The notes under the pieces were generated by a model that worked only from the letters and a program-made list of their open reading frames with translations, was not told the origin of the DNA and did not search any database. This document shows, piece by piece, positions 32,320-40,887 of a DNA stretch of 42,666 bases (its first letter is position 1; every line of letters starts with the position of its first letter). The position numbers and the translations under genes are program-made. The stretch is from DASXTW01 sp046726275 (GTDB lineage Bacteria; Actinomycetota; UBA4738). Where the stretch lies: positions 1-42,666 of the forward strand of contig JBKPAF010000071.1 of the NCBI GenBank assembly GCA_046726275.1, written 5' to 3'.

Positions 32320-33276
32320 TCAACGAGAGACGGACATCCTCACCGTCGCGGCCAGTTCCCGTACCTCCTCGCCTCTCGGGATGGAGGGGCCACCCCCTCT
32401 GCGGGTGACGGCGAGCGCCCCTGCGGCCACCGCTACCTTAGCGGCGGCTGTAGGAGCCATGCCTCCCAGGAGGGCGTGGATGAACGCTCCGGTCATCGCG
32501 TCGCCGGCCCCGGTTGTGTCGACGCACTCGACCGGAGGCGTGGCGACCGTTTCCGCGACCCCGCCCGCGGCGACAACCGCGCCACTGGCTCCACATCCAA
32601 CGAGGACGATGGAGGGACCTCGTTCGCAAAGCGAACGAGCCGCCTCGGCCGGGTCGGACTCCTCCGCCACAATCGCCGTCTCGTCGGGGGCAGCGGCCCG
32701 GACGACGTGGCAGAGAGGAAGGATCTCCTCGAATGCCGCGCGGGCGGTCGCCGGATCGTCGCCCCACAGCCTCGGCCGGTAGTTCACGTCGAACACGACC
32801 AGGCCACCGGCCTCCCTCGTGCGACGGGCCGCTTCGAGGGCGGCCCCCCGGCTGCTGTCCGAGACGGCCTGGGTGATCCCGCTGACCAGGACGGCCTCAG
32901 GGGGAGAAGACCAGGCAACGTCGCGGGCGTCGATCGTGGCCGCGGCCGAGCCCTTCCGGTAGTAGGCGAACGACCGCTCCCCCGCACCGTCCAGCGAGAT
33001 CAGGTACAGGCCGGTGAACCCCGCCCGCCTGACCAGATAGTCGGTGGCGATCCCCGACCGTTCCAGCCAGGAGACCAGCGCTCCGGCGAACTCATCGTCG
33101 CCCACGACCGAGGCCACCGCGGAAGCCGTGCCCAGGTTGGCCGCGGCCAGGCAGGCCTGGAGGGCGTCGCCTCCGAAAGAGCGGACGAACCGTTCGGCCC
33201 CTCCGACGGTGGCCGGTTCCTCGGAGAAGAGCTCGACCATGCATTCCCCGACCGCGACGAAGCGGATGCCCTTCAT
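32320..33276 (-). CDS. PfkB-family sugar kinase, 2-keto-3-deoxygluconate kinase-like
   Basis: A 318-residue ribokinase-fold kinase. The N-terminal VAVGECMVEL is typical of KDG kinases, followed by the GGDALQACLAAANLG substrate motif (Gln where Asn is usual). The C-terminal PfkB signature DTTGAGDAMTGAF holds the catalytic Asp and anion hole (about 253-265). A KDG kinase phosphorylates 2-keto-3-deoxygluconate to KDPG, and a KDPG-aldolase-like gene lies 2.7 kb upstream in the same operon. ATG 33276 is five bases after the RraA-like stop. Fructokinase or another ketose-acid kinase is possible. Confidence 0.82.
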   Translation of the reverse strand: MKGIRFVAVGECMVELFSEEPATVGGAERFVRSFGGDALQACLAAANLGTASAVASVVGDDEFAGALVSWLERSGIATDYLVRRAGFTGLYLISLDGAGERSFAYYRKGSAAATIDARDVAWSSPPEAVLVSGITQAVSDSSRGAALEAARRTREAGGLVVFDVNYRPRLWGDDPATARAAFEEILPLCHVVRAAAPDETAIVAEESDPAEAARSLCERGPSIVLVGCGASGAVVAAGGVAETVATPPVECVDTTGAGDAMTGAFIHALLGGMAPTAAAKVAVAAGALAVTRRGGGPSIPRGEEVRELAATVRMSVSR

Positions 33277-33281
33277 GGCCG

Positions 33282-33932
33282 TCAGAGGGAGCCGTGGCGA
33301 CCGTAGACGTCGGTGATGCGTTCGCCGCGGTCCAGCTCCGCTCGCATCAGCCGCTCCCTCGCCACCTTGGACTCCGACTCGGCGATCACGTCGTCCACGA
33401 TGTTGGAAGGCACCACGACCACGCCGTCGACGTCACCGAACACCCAATCGCCCGGCTGGACGAGCGTGCTTCCGATCGTCACCTCGCAGTCCCACTCCAC
33501 GATGTTCCACCGGCCGATCGATGATGCCGGTGATCGGAACCGGCAGAACACCGGGAAGCCCAGCTGGAGGACGAACTCCGTGTCCCGGAGCCCGCCGTCG
33601 ACGACCGCGCCGACGCACCCCCGCTCCATCACGGAGCGGCTCATGATCTCGCCCCAGTGCGCGGACCCGGCGTGTCCGCCACAGGACCATACGGACACGG
33701 ATCCCGGCTTCGCCGCCTCCAGCATGGCCAGGCGCGCCGTAGTGTCATCACTCGTCGCGTCGTTGGTCGGCTCTCCGAGCCCGGGAAACGCCGGCCCGGC
33801 GACCTTCATCGACAGGGTTACCGGCTGGATCTGCGCGGGAAGGACCTGGTGGCGCCGTCCACCGGCGTCCAGCACGTCGGCCACGGCACCGGTGTACAGG
33901 GCGAGGAACCGATCGCGAAGCTCGTCGGTCAT
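33282..33932 (-). CDS. RraA-like / 4-hydroxy-4-methyl-2-oxoglutarate aldolase-family protein
   Basis: A 216-residue protein of the RraA/HMG-CHA aldolase fold. The signature CVGAVVDGGLRDTEF carries the Arg-Asp pair that binds the divalent metal and 2-oxo-acid in the aldolases. Upstream is GHAGSAHWGEIMSRSVMERG and downstream GDWVFGDVDGVVVVP. Aldolase members cleave 4-hydroxy-2-oxo acids to pyruvate in aromatic-ring catabolism, while RraA inhibits RNase E. The catabolic operon and the metal-site residues favour a lyase here. ATG 33932 overlaps the upstream LLM stop (ATGA); the longer open frame upstream is out of phase with that gene. Confidence 0.84.
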   Translation of the reverse strand: MTDELRDRFLALYTGAVADVLDAGGRRHQVLPAQIQPVTLSMKVAGPAFPGLGEPTNDATSDDTTARLAMLEAAKPGSVSVWSCGGHAGSAHWGEIMSRSVMERGCVGAVVDGGLRDTEFVLQLGFPVFCRFRSPASSIGRWNIVEWDCEVTIGSTLVQPGDWVFGDVDGVVVVPSNIVDDVIAESESKVARERLMRAELDRGERITDVYGRHGSL

Positions 33933-34918
33933 GACGCCGGGTGGAAGCCCGCTTCCACCAGGATCTCGGAAGCTGATCGGATGAACTCGGCCGCGCGTGT
34001 GTAGTCGTTCACCGGAAGCAGGAACATGTCGGGGCCAGCCGCTTCCCTGATCCGGGAAAGCTCCATCACCGTTCCAGCGCGGTCGGCCACCACCGCATAG
34101 CGACGTACCACGTCGTCGGGGATCAGCCGAGCCGCAGCCTCCATGCCGTCCTTCAGCATGATCGCCTGGATCCGCTTGGCCGCATCGTCGTCGATGCCGG
34201 CTCGACGCAGCTCGGCCGGCATGTCTGTGGCGATGTAGGTGAAGTGGGGGCGAACCTCGTCGAGCATCTCGTTCTCCCAGCCGATGTAGGAAGACCAGGC
34301 GATCCGCGGACCGTTGCCCCGGGCTCCTCCCGCATCCCGGATACGGGAGCATGTATCTGCGACCAGCGCGAGGGGCTTGCCCGACATCAGGATCCAGTCG
34401 GCTCTGGCCGCGCCCAGTAGCTCGACCCTCGGGCCTCGCCCGGCCGTGGCGATGGGGAGAGGGCCCGGGGACCACGGGATACTTGCTTCTCGGACGGCGA
34501 ATTCCCCCTGCTGGGTGATCTCCTTCCCGGCGAGCAGCCCTTCCACCGCGTCCAGGCACTCGACCAGGGCGGTATATGGCCGAGCGGGTTCGATGCCCAT
34601 GGGGGCGAACGTTCGGGTCCCCCCGGTGCCGAACCCTGCCACGATCCGCCCGGGGGCCAGCTCGGCCAAGGTGGCGAAGGCCGCCGCCAGCGCCACGGGG
34701 TGTCTCGTCAACGGGTTGGTCACGCCGGCCCCCAGATGGACTCTCGACGTGGTCTGTGCCATGACGGACAGGACCACGAAGAGGTCTCGCTCGGTCCCCT
34801 CGTCGGCGACGAAGACGTGGCTGGCTCCGGCGCGCTCGGCTTCCTGGGCGAGCGAGGCCAGCTCGAGGGGAGGCAGCAACGGTTCGAGCCACAGCCCCCA
34901 GCCCGGCGCAGAGGTCAC
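33929..34918 (-). CDS. LLM-class flavin/F420-dependent oxidoreductase (3)
   Basis: A 329-residue TIM-barrel protein of the luciferase-like superfamily. Segments include LASLAQEAERAGASHVFVADEG, VHLGAGVTNPLTRHPVALAAAFATL and LAPGRIVAGFGTGGTRTF, the last typical of F420-type members. LPIATAGRGPRVELLGAARADW marks the substrate/cofactor-binding C-terminal half. GTG 34918 is 22 bases after LLM (4), and the stop overlaps the RraA-like gene. Two LLM genes in tandem suggest successive oxidations or reductions, but sequence divergence means they are not a recent duplicate. Confidence 0.85.
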   Translation of the reverse strand: MTSAPGWGLWLEPLLPPLELASLAQEAERAGASHVFVADEGTERDLFVVLSVMAQTTSRVHLGAGVTNPLTRHPVALAAAFATLAELAPGRIVAGFGTGGTRTFAPMGIEPARPYTALVECLDAVEGLLAGKEITQQGEFAVREASIPWSPGPLPIATAGRGPRVELLGAARADWILMSGKPLALVADTCSRIRDAGGARGNGPRIAWSSYIGWENEMLDEVRPHFTYIATDMPAELRRAGIDDDAAKRIQAIMLKDGMEAAARLIPDDVVRRYAVVADRAGTVMELSRIREAAGPDMFLLPVNDYTRAAEFIRSASEILVEAGFHPAS

Positions 34919-34940
34919 CGGACGAGCATCCTCGTCGCGT

Positions 34941-35969
34941 TCATCGGCCCCGAGCCGCCTCGATCAGAAGCCGGAGCCCTTCATCGGGGTCCGGTCCGAA
35001 CACGTACCAGGCGAGCAAGCCCTTGAGTCCTGCTTCCTCGAACTGGCCAAGCTTCGCCATCACGGCGTCCGGGGTTCCCGCTGCTGCGAACACGTCGATC
35101 AACTCACCCGGCAGCCGTTCGGCCACCGAGTCCAGGCCATCCTCGGGCACCCGCGAACGAACGAACTCCACCGCGTCGGGGTCCGCACCCGACGTCTCGT
35201 AGACGACGGGCTCCACCCGCCACAGGTAATAGGTGAGGACCTGTCGACACGCGTCGCGGGCGGCTTCGGCGTCGCGCGAGACGCTGGTCAGGATGTTGGC
35301 GCACATGTCGAGTCCGTCCTCACGCCCGCTCGAGCGAGCCCCCTCGGCCATCCGGTCCCGGGCCCATCGGACGTACCCCGGGCTGGTGATGGCTCCGAGG
35401 TAGACCCCGTCCGCCCAGGCACCCGCAGCTTCGATCATCCTCCCGTTCACCGCCCCCACGTACACGGGAACCTTTCGGCGACGGGGCTCGAAGTCCAGCC
35501 GGGCATCGGCGCGGACGCGGAAGATCTCGCCGTCCACACCGTCCTCGCCGGCCAGCATGGACTTCACGACCCGGATGGCCTCGATCATCGCCGCCAGCGG
35601 CCGCCGGGTCCGCTCGTCGTCCTCGCCGAAGGCGCGCAACGTCCACAGGGCGGCCCCGATACCGAGCCGGAGTCGTCCCCCGGAGGCCTCGTCCAGCGCG
35701 CCCGCCTCCATCGCGATCAACGAAGGATGTCGCCAGAAGGGGTTCACCACGCCGACGCCGATCCCGATCCTCTCGGTCTCGCGAGCGAGGACCGCGGCGG
35801 CCGTCGTGGCCGACCGGCCGTGCCGGCTCTCCGGCACCCAGACCTCGTCGTAGCCGAGCTCCTCGGCCCGCCGGGCCAGGGCGGCGCTCTCCCGGAGGGG
35901 AACCTCGTTGGAGAGAGCCACGCCAAACCTCGTCGGAGCCCCTGGGGCTCGGTCGTCCGGTGAGCTCAT
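34941..35969 (-). CDS. LLM-class flavin/F420-dependent oxidoreductase (4)
   Basis: A 342-residue member of the luciferase-like superfamily. SAALARRAEELGYDEVWVPES, IGIGVGVVNPFWRHPSLIAMEAGAL and GGRLRLGIGAALW are the barrel strands. VPVYVGAVNGRMIEAAGAWADG is the F420-type cofactor-region motif. The start is ATG 35969, whose first base is the last base of the aldolase stop (TGATG); the frame is open upstream but only mirrors that gene. It precedes LLM (3) by 22 bases in operon D. F420 use is a family-based expectation. Confidence 0.86.
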   Translation of the reverse strand: MSSPDDRAPGAPTRFGVALSNEVPLRESAALARRAEELGYDEVWVPESRHGRSATTAAAVLARETERIGIGVGVVNPFWRHPSLIAMEAGALDEASGGRLRLGIGAALWTLRAFGEDDERTRRPLAAMIEAIRVVKSMLAGEDGVDGEIFRVRADARLDFEPRRRKVPVYVGAVNGRMIEAAGAWADGVYLGAITSPGYVRWARDRMAEGARSSGREDGLDMCANILTSVSRDAEAARDACRQVLTYYLWRVEPVVYETSGADPDAVEFVRSRVPEDGLDSVAERLPGELIDVFAAAGTPDAVMAKLGQFEEAGLKGLLAWYVFGPDPDEGLRLLIEAARGR

Positions 35970-36598
35970 CACGACCGCTCGGCGTCGATCCGGCGGAGGA
36001 GGTCGGCGGCGGCCGCCGCAGCGTCTTTGACCTCGTCCATGCGCTGGGGGCAATACGTTCCACCCACACCCACCGCCACGGCGCCCGCTCGGATGAACGC
36101 CACGGCGCTCTCACCGGTCAGTCCCCCGGTCGGCATGATCCGGAGCTCGGGGAAAGGGCCGAGGAGCGCCGAGAGATAAGCCGGCCCCACGGGGCCCGAC
36201 GGAAACAGCTTCACGATCGGGGCACCCGCGCTGTGGGCCGTGAAGATCTCGGTCGGGGTGAACCCGGCCGGCACGTGAGGGACGCTCAGGCGACCGGCAG
36301 CCTCCAGGACGGACGGATCGAACACCGGCGAGACGAGGAACCGCGCCCCAGCCTCCACGAATTCCTCCGCCTGACGGGCGGTGAGCACCGTCCCCGCGCC
36401 CAGCAGGACCGGAGAGCCGCCGAGGGCTGCGTTGAGTTTGGCGATGACCTCGACGGCGCCCGGCACCCCGGCCGTCACCTCCACGGCACGCAGGCCCGCA
36501 TCGGCCATCGCTTCCCCGGCCGCAAGGGCCACGTCGGGGTCGCGCAGGCGGAGGATCAGCACGAGCCCCGCGTCGAGAAGCCGCTCGGTGTCGTTCAC
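35969..36598 (-). CDS. eda: KDPG/KHG aldolase-family protein
   Basis: A 209-residue class I aldolase close in length to E. coli Eda (about 213). LILRLRDPDVALAAGEAM carries the substrate-binding Arg, AVEVTAGVP the catalytic Glu, and PIVKLFPSGPVGPAYL the Schiff-base Lys (about 127). MPTGGL is the phosphate-binding loop. It would split KDPG to pyruvate and glyceraldehyde-3-phosphate, or 4-hydroxy-2-oxoglutarate to pyruvate and glyoxylate. With a KDG-kinase-like gene in the same operon the KDPG route is plausible. GTG 36598 overlaps the upstream amidohydrolase stop (GTGA). Confidence 0.87.
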   Translation of the reverse strand: MNDTERLLDAGLVLILRLRDPDVALAAGEAMADAGLRAVEVTAGVPGAVEVIAKLNAALGGSPVLLGAGTVLTARQAEEFVEAGARFLVSPVFDPSVLEAAGRLSVPHVPAGFTPTEIFTAHSAGAPIVKLFPSGPVGPAYLSALLGPFPELRIMPTGGLTGESAVAFIRAGAVAVGVGGTYCPQRMDEVKDAAAAAADLLRRIDAERS

Positions 36599-37959
36599 GT
36601 GGACGATCCCGTCCCTCTCCCCACGGGCCAGACCTGTTCGGAGCTCACGCCGGCCCGCCGGAGATAGGAGGCAGCGACGGACCTCGCCTCCTCGATCAGG
36701 GCTTCCTCGTCGAGCTTGACCAGCCGCCCCGTCTCCACCACCACGTCGCCGTCGACCACGACATGGACCACGTCGTGGCCGTGAACGCGATGGACCAGGG
36801 TCCACACCGGGTCGAGGACCGGCTGCAGATGGGGCGCGGAGACGTCGACGCACACGAGGTCCGCCCTCCTCCCCACCTCGATCCGTCCGAGGTCTCCGCC
36901 GAGCCCCAGCGCGACGGCCCCCCGCGCCGTGGCCATGTCGAGTGCGGTCTGTGGCGGCACCACGCCGGGATTCGAGTGTTCGAGGCCCTGCATCAGGATC
37001 TCCTGGCGCATCTCGACGAAGAGGTCGTCCATCTGGTCGATCCCCATCCCTACGTTCGCTCCGGCCGCGAGGAGCTTCGGCACCGGAGAGACGCCCTTGG
37101 CCAACCGCATGTGGTTCGTCGGGCAGTGGACGACGGTGGCGCCGCTCCGGGCAAGCATCCGGATTTCCGCCGCAGACAGGTACACGCAGTGAACGAGCAC
37201 GGCGTCCTCGGCGGCGAACCCGATGTCGTGCAGGAGCTCCACAGGCCTTGCGCCGTGTTCCTTTCGGATCATGTCGATCTCTGCGGGCGTTTCCGCGACA
37301 TGCGTGTATACGCGCAGCCCCAGCCGGTCGGCCAACCGCCGGGCCTGGATGTACTCGGAAGGGATTGCCTGGCGGAAGGACACGGGCGCGACGAACAGCC
37401 GCTCCTTTGGGACGAGACCGTCGGCCAGATCCTCGATGGCCCGGAGGGCTCGCCGGGACGATTCGCTGATGGGGCGGTACGGACGGGTCATGATCCCGCG
37501 CGCCATGAACCACCGGATGCCTGTGGACTCATAGCCCTCGATCGAGGCCTCAGTCAGGCCGGCCTGATGGAACGGGTACAGGTGGTCGACCACCGAGGTG
37601 ACGCCGGACCGGAGGAGCTTGGCCGTCCCGAGGGCGGCTCCCACGCGATACTCGGCCGGCCCGGCAGCCCGGGACAGCTCCCAGAACCGCCGGAGCATCG
37701 CGTCGAGCTTCAGCCCTTCCCCGAGGCGGATCCCCGGGGTCAGGTCCCGGAGATGATCGTGCAGGTTGATCAGTCCTGGGATGACCAGCATGCCGGTGGC
37801 ATCCACGGTGCGCCTGGCCCCTCTGGGCTCACCGCCGATTGCAGAGATCATGCCTCGATCGACGTACACGTCCTCGCGGACGACTCGGGACTCAGCGTCC
37901 ACCGTCACCACGGTGCCGCCGGCGATGCGAAGGTCGGCGACCGGTTTCGCTACCACCAT
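36595..37959 (-). CDS. Amidohydrolase-family enzyme (SAH/guanine deaminase-chlorohydrolase branch)
   Basis: A 454-residue metal-dependent amidohydrolase. HxH occurs in NLHDHL (His67, His69), the next His is in YTHVAETPAEID (about 227), then VHCVYLS (about 259), and the acid would be in GIDQMDD where relatives have GTDG. That change may affect substrate or metal. The overall profile matches the TrzN/AtzA/SsnA/SAH-deaminase group that deaminates or dechlorinates N-heterocycles. ATG 37959 overlaps the opine-dehydrogenase stop by ten bases, with GGAGGG right against it, so GTG 37956 is also possible. The long frame further upstream is a shadow of the opine-dehydrogenase gene. Confidence 0.85.
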   Translation of the reverse strand: MVVAKPVADLRIAGGTVVTVDAESRVVREDVYVDRGMISAIGGEPRGARRTVDATGMLVIPGLINLHDHLRDLTPGIRLGEGLKLDAMLRRFWELSRAAGPAEYRVGAALGTAKLLRSGVTSVVDHLYPFHQAGLTEASIEGYESTGIRWFMARGIMTRPYRPISESSRRALRAIEDLADGLVPKERLFVAPVSFRQAIPSEYIQARRLADRLGLRVYTHVAETPAEIDMIRKEHGARPVELLHDIGFAAEDAVLVHCVYLSAAEIRMLARSGATVVHCPTNHMRLAKGVSPVPKLLAAGANVGMGIDQMDDLFVEMRQEILMQGLEHSNPGVVPPQTALDMATARGAVALGLGGDLGRIEVGRRADLVCVDVSAPHLQPVLDPVWTLVHRVHGHDVVHVVVDGDVVVETGRLVKLDEEALIEEARSVAASYLRRAGVSSEQVWPVGRGTGSST

Positions 37960-39071
37960 CCCTCCTCGGCCGCCCGGCGGAGGCCAGTGGTCCCGGCGCC
38001 GTCCAGTCCCCATGCCGCGAGGGTCCGGCCCTGGGCCCGCCAGTCGGTCTTCGTGACGGCCGACGCCAGTGAGATGAGGGCGTCGATGACGGGGGTGTCC
38101 ACCCCCACCTCGTCCCCGATCGAGGAGGCGAGGACCAACGCGTACGGCACGTCCTCCGTGATGTAGCGGCTCTGGAGGGCGTCGGGTCCGCAGGGGAACG
38201 ATCCCGAGGCCAGGAAGCTGGATTGGAGGGTCTCGTGCAGAGAACCCTTCACCTCTTCGGCGAAGCCCTGCTCGACCAGGTAGTCGGGGTACCGCTTGCT
38301 GTTGGAGAGCCCGAGGGCTTGTCGCAGGCTCAGCAATTCCTCGTCCACCGCTTCGATCGCGTTGGCCACGCCCGGGGTGGCGCCTTCTCCCCACAAGAGC
38401 ATGCTCCCGGTCCGGCCCTCGACGCGCCCGAGGTTCAGGAGGAGCGTCGCCACGTGGTCGATCGCGTTGAAGTTCAGCAGGACTGTCTCCCATACATTCT
38501 CGGCCGGACTGGTCCACGGCCAGATGGCATTGGCGGTCTCGAAGACGGTGTTTCCGTTCGAGGCGGGGAGCCCGGCCACCAGGGTTCCTCCCGCTTTCCG
38601 AAGTGCCCAGATCAGCCCGGGCCCCCGAACCCGGGCCCCGTAGGGAAGCGTGTTGCTCTCCCCCAGCAGCACATCGGGACGTCGCCCGGAGACCCGCAGG
38701 GCGTTCACGAGCGAGAGCGTTCCGCCTCCCTCGCCCATCCACAGCACGGTCTGCCCGTCCTCCAGCACGGGGGCCAGCGCTTCCGCGAACGGAGCGTGAC
38801 CGAACGAGGGCACCGAGACCACCACCAGAGGCGCCCCCTTGGCGGCCGTCGGCGGGTCGTCGGAGGTCGAGGCCACGGGAGCGACGGTCTCCCGGTGCCA
38901 GTCGCACTTGATCCGGATCCCGCCTTGCTCGCCGATAGGCTCCAGGCCTGGAGCGAACTCGGGGAAGTCCGCCACGGTGACGTCGGCTCCGGCCAGTCCG
39001 AGCTCGCCGGCGATGGTGAGGGCACCCGCACCGGACCCGAGCACCGTCGCTTTCGATGGGAGGGAGCTCAC
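37950..39071 (-). CDS. NAD(P)-dependent opine/octopine dehydrogenase-family enzyme (2)
   Basis: A 373-residue paralogue of the enzyme at 14116-15228. It shares ATVLGSGAGALTIAGELGLAG at the N-terminus (Rossmann), WETVLLNFNAIDHVATLLLN with the candidate catalytic His, MLLWGEGATPGVANAIEAVD and RYITEDVPYALVLASSIGDE. Members interconvert opines with amino and 2-oxo acids; here the surrounding operon suggests oxidation of an N-substituted amino acid intermediate. GTG 39071 overlaps the LLM stop (GTGA). Differences cluster in the linker around residues 60-75 and in the region LHETLQSSFLASGSFP, which may set substrate choice. Confidence 0.85.
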   Translation of the reverse strand: MSSLPSKATVLGSGAGALTIAGELGLAGADVTVADFPEFAPGLEPIGEQGGIRIKCDWHRETVAPVASTSDDPPTAAKGAPLVVVSVPSFGHAPFAEALAPVLEDGQTVLWMGEGGGTLSLVNALRVSGRRPDVLLGESNTLPYGARVRGPGLIWALRKAGGTLVAGLPASNGNTVFETANAIWPWTSPAENVWETVLLNFNAIDHVATLLLNLGRVEGRTGSMLLWGEGATPGVANAIEAVDEELLSLRQALGLSNSKRYPDYLVEQGFAEEVKGSLHETLQSSFLASGSFPCGPDALQSRYITEDVPYALVLASSIGDEVGVDTPVIDALISLASAVTKTDWRAQGRTLAAWGLDGAGTTGLRRAAEEGWW

Positions 39072-40057
39072 TCCACCACCCCGGCGATGGCCTTCCCGAC
39101 ATCCTCCATCTTGATTGCGGTGCCCGAGGGGCCGTCTCCCCGGAACACCAGGATCACCCGCCCCACGCCGGCGTCCCCCATCTCCTGGATCCTCGCGGCG
39201 AGGTGGTCGGGCGGGCCGGCGACGGCGAACGCGTTCACCATCTCGTCGGTCACCAGCCGGCCGGCGTCGGGATCCCGGGCCCGGACCGCCGCGCGAAGGG
39301 GCATGACCGTCTGCGGATCGAGCCCGAACACGGGAATGAGGCTCTCCGCATATTCCCCTCCGGCCATGATCGTGCAGCGCGGCCGGAGATGGTCCATCGC
39401 CTGACGCACGTCGTCCTGCATCTCCACCTCGAACATGAGGACCAGCTCGCATTCCCGGGGATCGCGTCCGGCCCTGTCCGCGCCCCTGCGGATCCTCCCC
39501 AGACAGAAGTCGATGTAGCTCGGAGCCAGTCCGTGGGTGATCACGCCGTCAGCGATCTCGCCGGCAAGCTCGAGCATCTTCGGGCCGCGAGCCGCCATGT
39601 AGACGGGGAACCGCCCGCCGTTCCACACGAGCTTGGCTCCCACCGCCGAGAACTCCTTACCCCTGATGTCCGTCTCTCCCTCGGGGAGCTCGCGGATGAT
39701 GCGAACCGCTTCGCGGACGACGGCGAGCGGCCGGTCCACCTTCATAAGCAGCTGGGTGGGGAACTCGAAGCCACCCACTCCCACCCCCATGATGGCCCGG
39801 CCTCCAGACAGCTCGTTGATGGTGGCGACGGAGCTGGCCAGGAGCACCGGGTGGCGCAGCAACGGGCTGACCACCGCCGTGCCCAATCCGATCCGCGAGG
39901 TCCGCTGGGCGATCAGCGCCTGGGCCGCATAGGCGTCTCGCAGGAAGTAGTGGTCGGGAAGCCAGACCTCGGAGAAGCCCGCGGCCTCCGCGGCCACGGC
40001 GACGTCCACGCAATCGGGCAGTGGCCAGTCGAGCCAGATCGCCACCCCGGCCTTCAT
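39068..40057 (-). CDS. LLM-class flavin/F420-dependent oxidoreductase (5)
   Basis: A 329-residue luciferase-like TIM barrel. CVDVAVAAEAAGFSEVWLPD, IGLGTAVVSPLLRHPVLLASS, GGRAIMGVGVGGFEFP and FPVYMAARGPKMLELAGEIADG (split around residues 170-192) are typical of F420-dependent members such as those related to Mer. ATG 40057 overlaps the medium-subunit stop (ATGA), and GGGAGGGTGG lies directly upstream. It sits immediately after the three-subunit molybdenum hydroxylase, so it most likely acts on that enzyme's product. Confidence 0.86.
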   Translation of the reverse strand: MKAGVAIWLDWPLPDCVDVAVAAEAAGFSEVWLPDHYFLRDAYAAQALIAQRTSRIGLGTAVVSPLLRHPVLLASSVATINELSGGRAIMGVGVGGFEFPTQLLMKVDRPLAVVREAVRIIRELPEGETDIRGKEFSAVGAKLVWNGGRFPVYMAARGPKMLELAGEIADGVITHGLAPSYIDFCLGRIRRGADRAGRDPRECELVLMFEVEMQDDVRQAMDHLRPRCTIMAGGEYAESLIPVFGLDPQTVMPLRAAVRARDPDAGRLVTDEMVNAFAVAGPPDHLAARIQEMGDAGVGRVILVFRGDGPSGTAIKMEDVGKAIAGVVE

Positions 40058-40887
40058 CCACCCTCCCCTCGAGACAGAGCCTCCTCCAAGAGCCGGCCAA
40101 CCACCTCTCTTCGGTACCACCCGCTCCCCCGCACGTCGTCGATCGGCGCGACGGCGGCCCGGAGGGCGGCCACTGCGGACGAGACCGCCTGTGCCGATGG
40201 CCGCCGGCCTTCCAACTCCTGCTCCGCCTCCACGGCTCTGATCACCGTGGGGGCAACGGAACCGACGGCGATGCGGACCCCGGACAACGACCCGTCCTCT
40301 CTTCGGGTCCACCGCCAGGCGAGATTCACGATGGAGATCGCCATGGCTTCGCGCCCCCCCAACTTGCGGAAGCCCTCCTCGCCCTGGGGCAGGGGGACGG
40401 TGATGGTGGAGATCCATTCCCCCGACCGGAGGACCGTGCGGCCGGGACCTTCCGCCAGGTCGGCCACGGCGACCTCCCGCCCAGCCTCAGGACCCTCCAC
40501 GTGAGCGATCGCCTCGGCCGCAACCAACGGGGGAACCATGTCGGCCGCCGGGGAGGCGTTCTGCAGGTTCCCTCCAATGGTGGCTCGGTTCCGGATCTGG
40601 ATCGAGCCGAACAGCCGCGCCGACGCCTCGAGACCGGGAAGGCGACCCTCGAGCGCGCCGATCAGCCGGGCGATCGGGGCCAGGGCCGACAGCTCGACCG
40701 AGCCATCCCGTTGGGACATCACCGGAGGCGGGTCGGAGAGGTTGGACACATCGATCAATCGATCCACGCCTCGGCCGGCCCGCATCTGAACGAGCAGATC
40801 CGTTCCTCCCGCGATCAACGTGCCGGTTTGGGCCAGGGCGTTGAGATCGGCGCGGTCCCGCGCTACCACGAGCTCGGGGTCGGTCAT
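40054..40887 (-). CDS. Molybdenum hydroxylase FAD-binding (medium) subunit
   Basis: A 277-residue FAD-binding subunit of a xanthine/CO-dehydrogenase-type hydroxylase, which passes electrons from the Fe-S subunit to an acceptor. FAD motifs are LIAGGTDLLVQMRAG (about 24-38) and IRNRATIGGNLQNASPAADMVPPL (split around 98-121). The C-terminal domain follows with the typical SGEWISTITVP. ATG 40887 overlaps the small-subunit stop (ATGA); seventeen in-frame codons upstream are rejected because they lie inside that gene. Order here is large, small, medium in transcription. Confidence 0.9.
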   Translation of the reverse strand: MTDPELVVARDRADLNALAQTGTLIAGGTDLLVQMRAGRGVDRLIDVSNLSDPPPVMSQRDGSVELSALAPIARLIGALEGRLPGLEASARLFGSIQIRNRATIGGNLQNASPAADMVPPLVAAEAIAHVEGPEAGREVAVADLAEGPGRTVLRSGEWISTITVPLPQGEEGFRKLGGREAMAISIVNLAWRWTRREDGSLSGVRIAVGSVAPTVIRAVEAEQELEGRRPSAQAVSSAVAALRAAVAPIDDVRGSGWYRREVVGRLLEEALSRGEGG

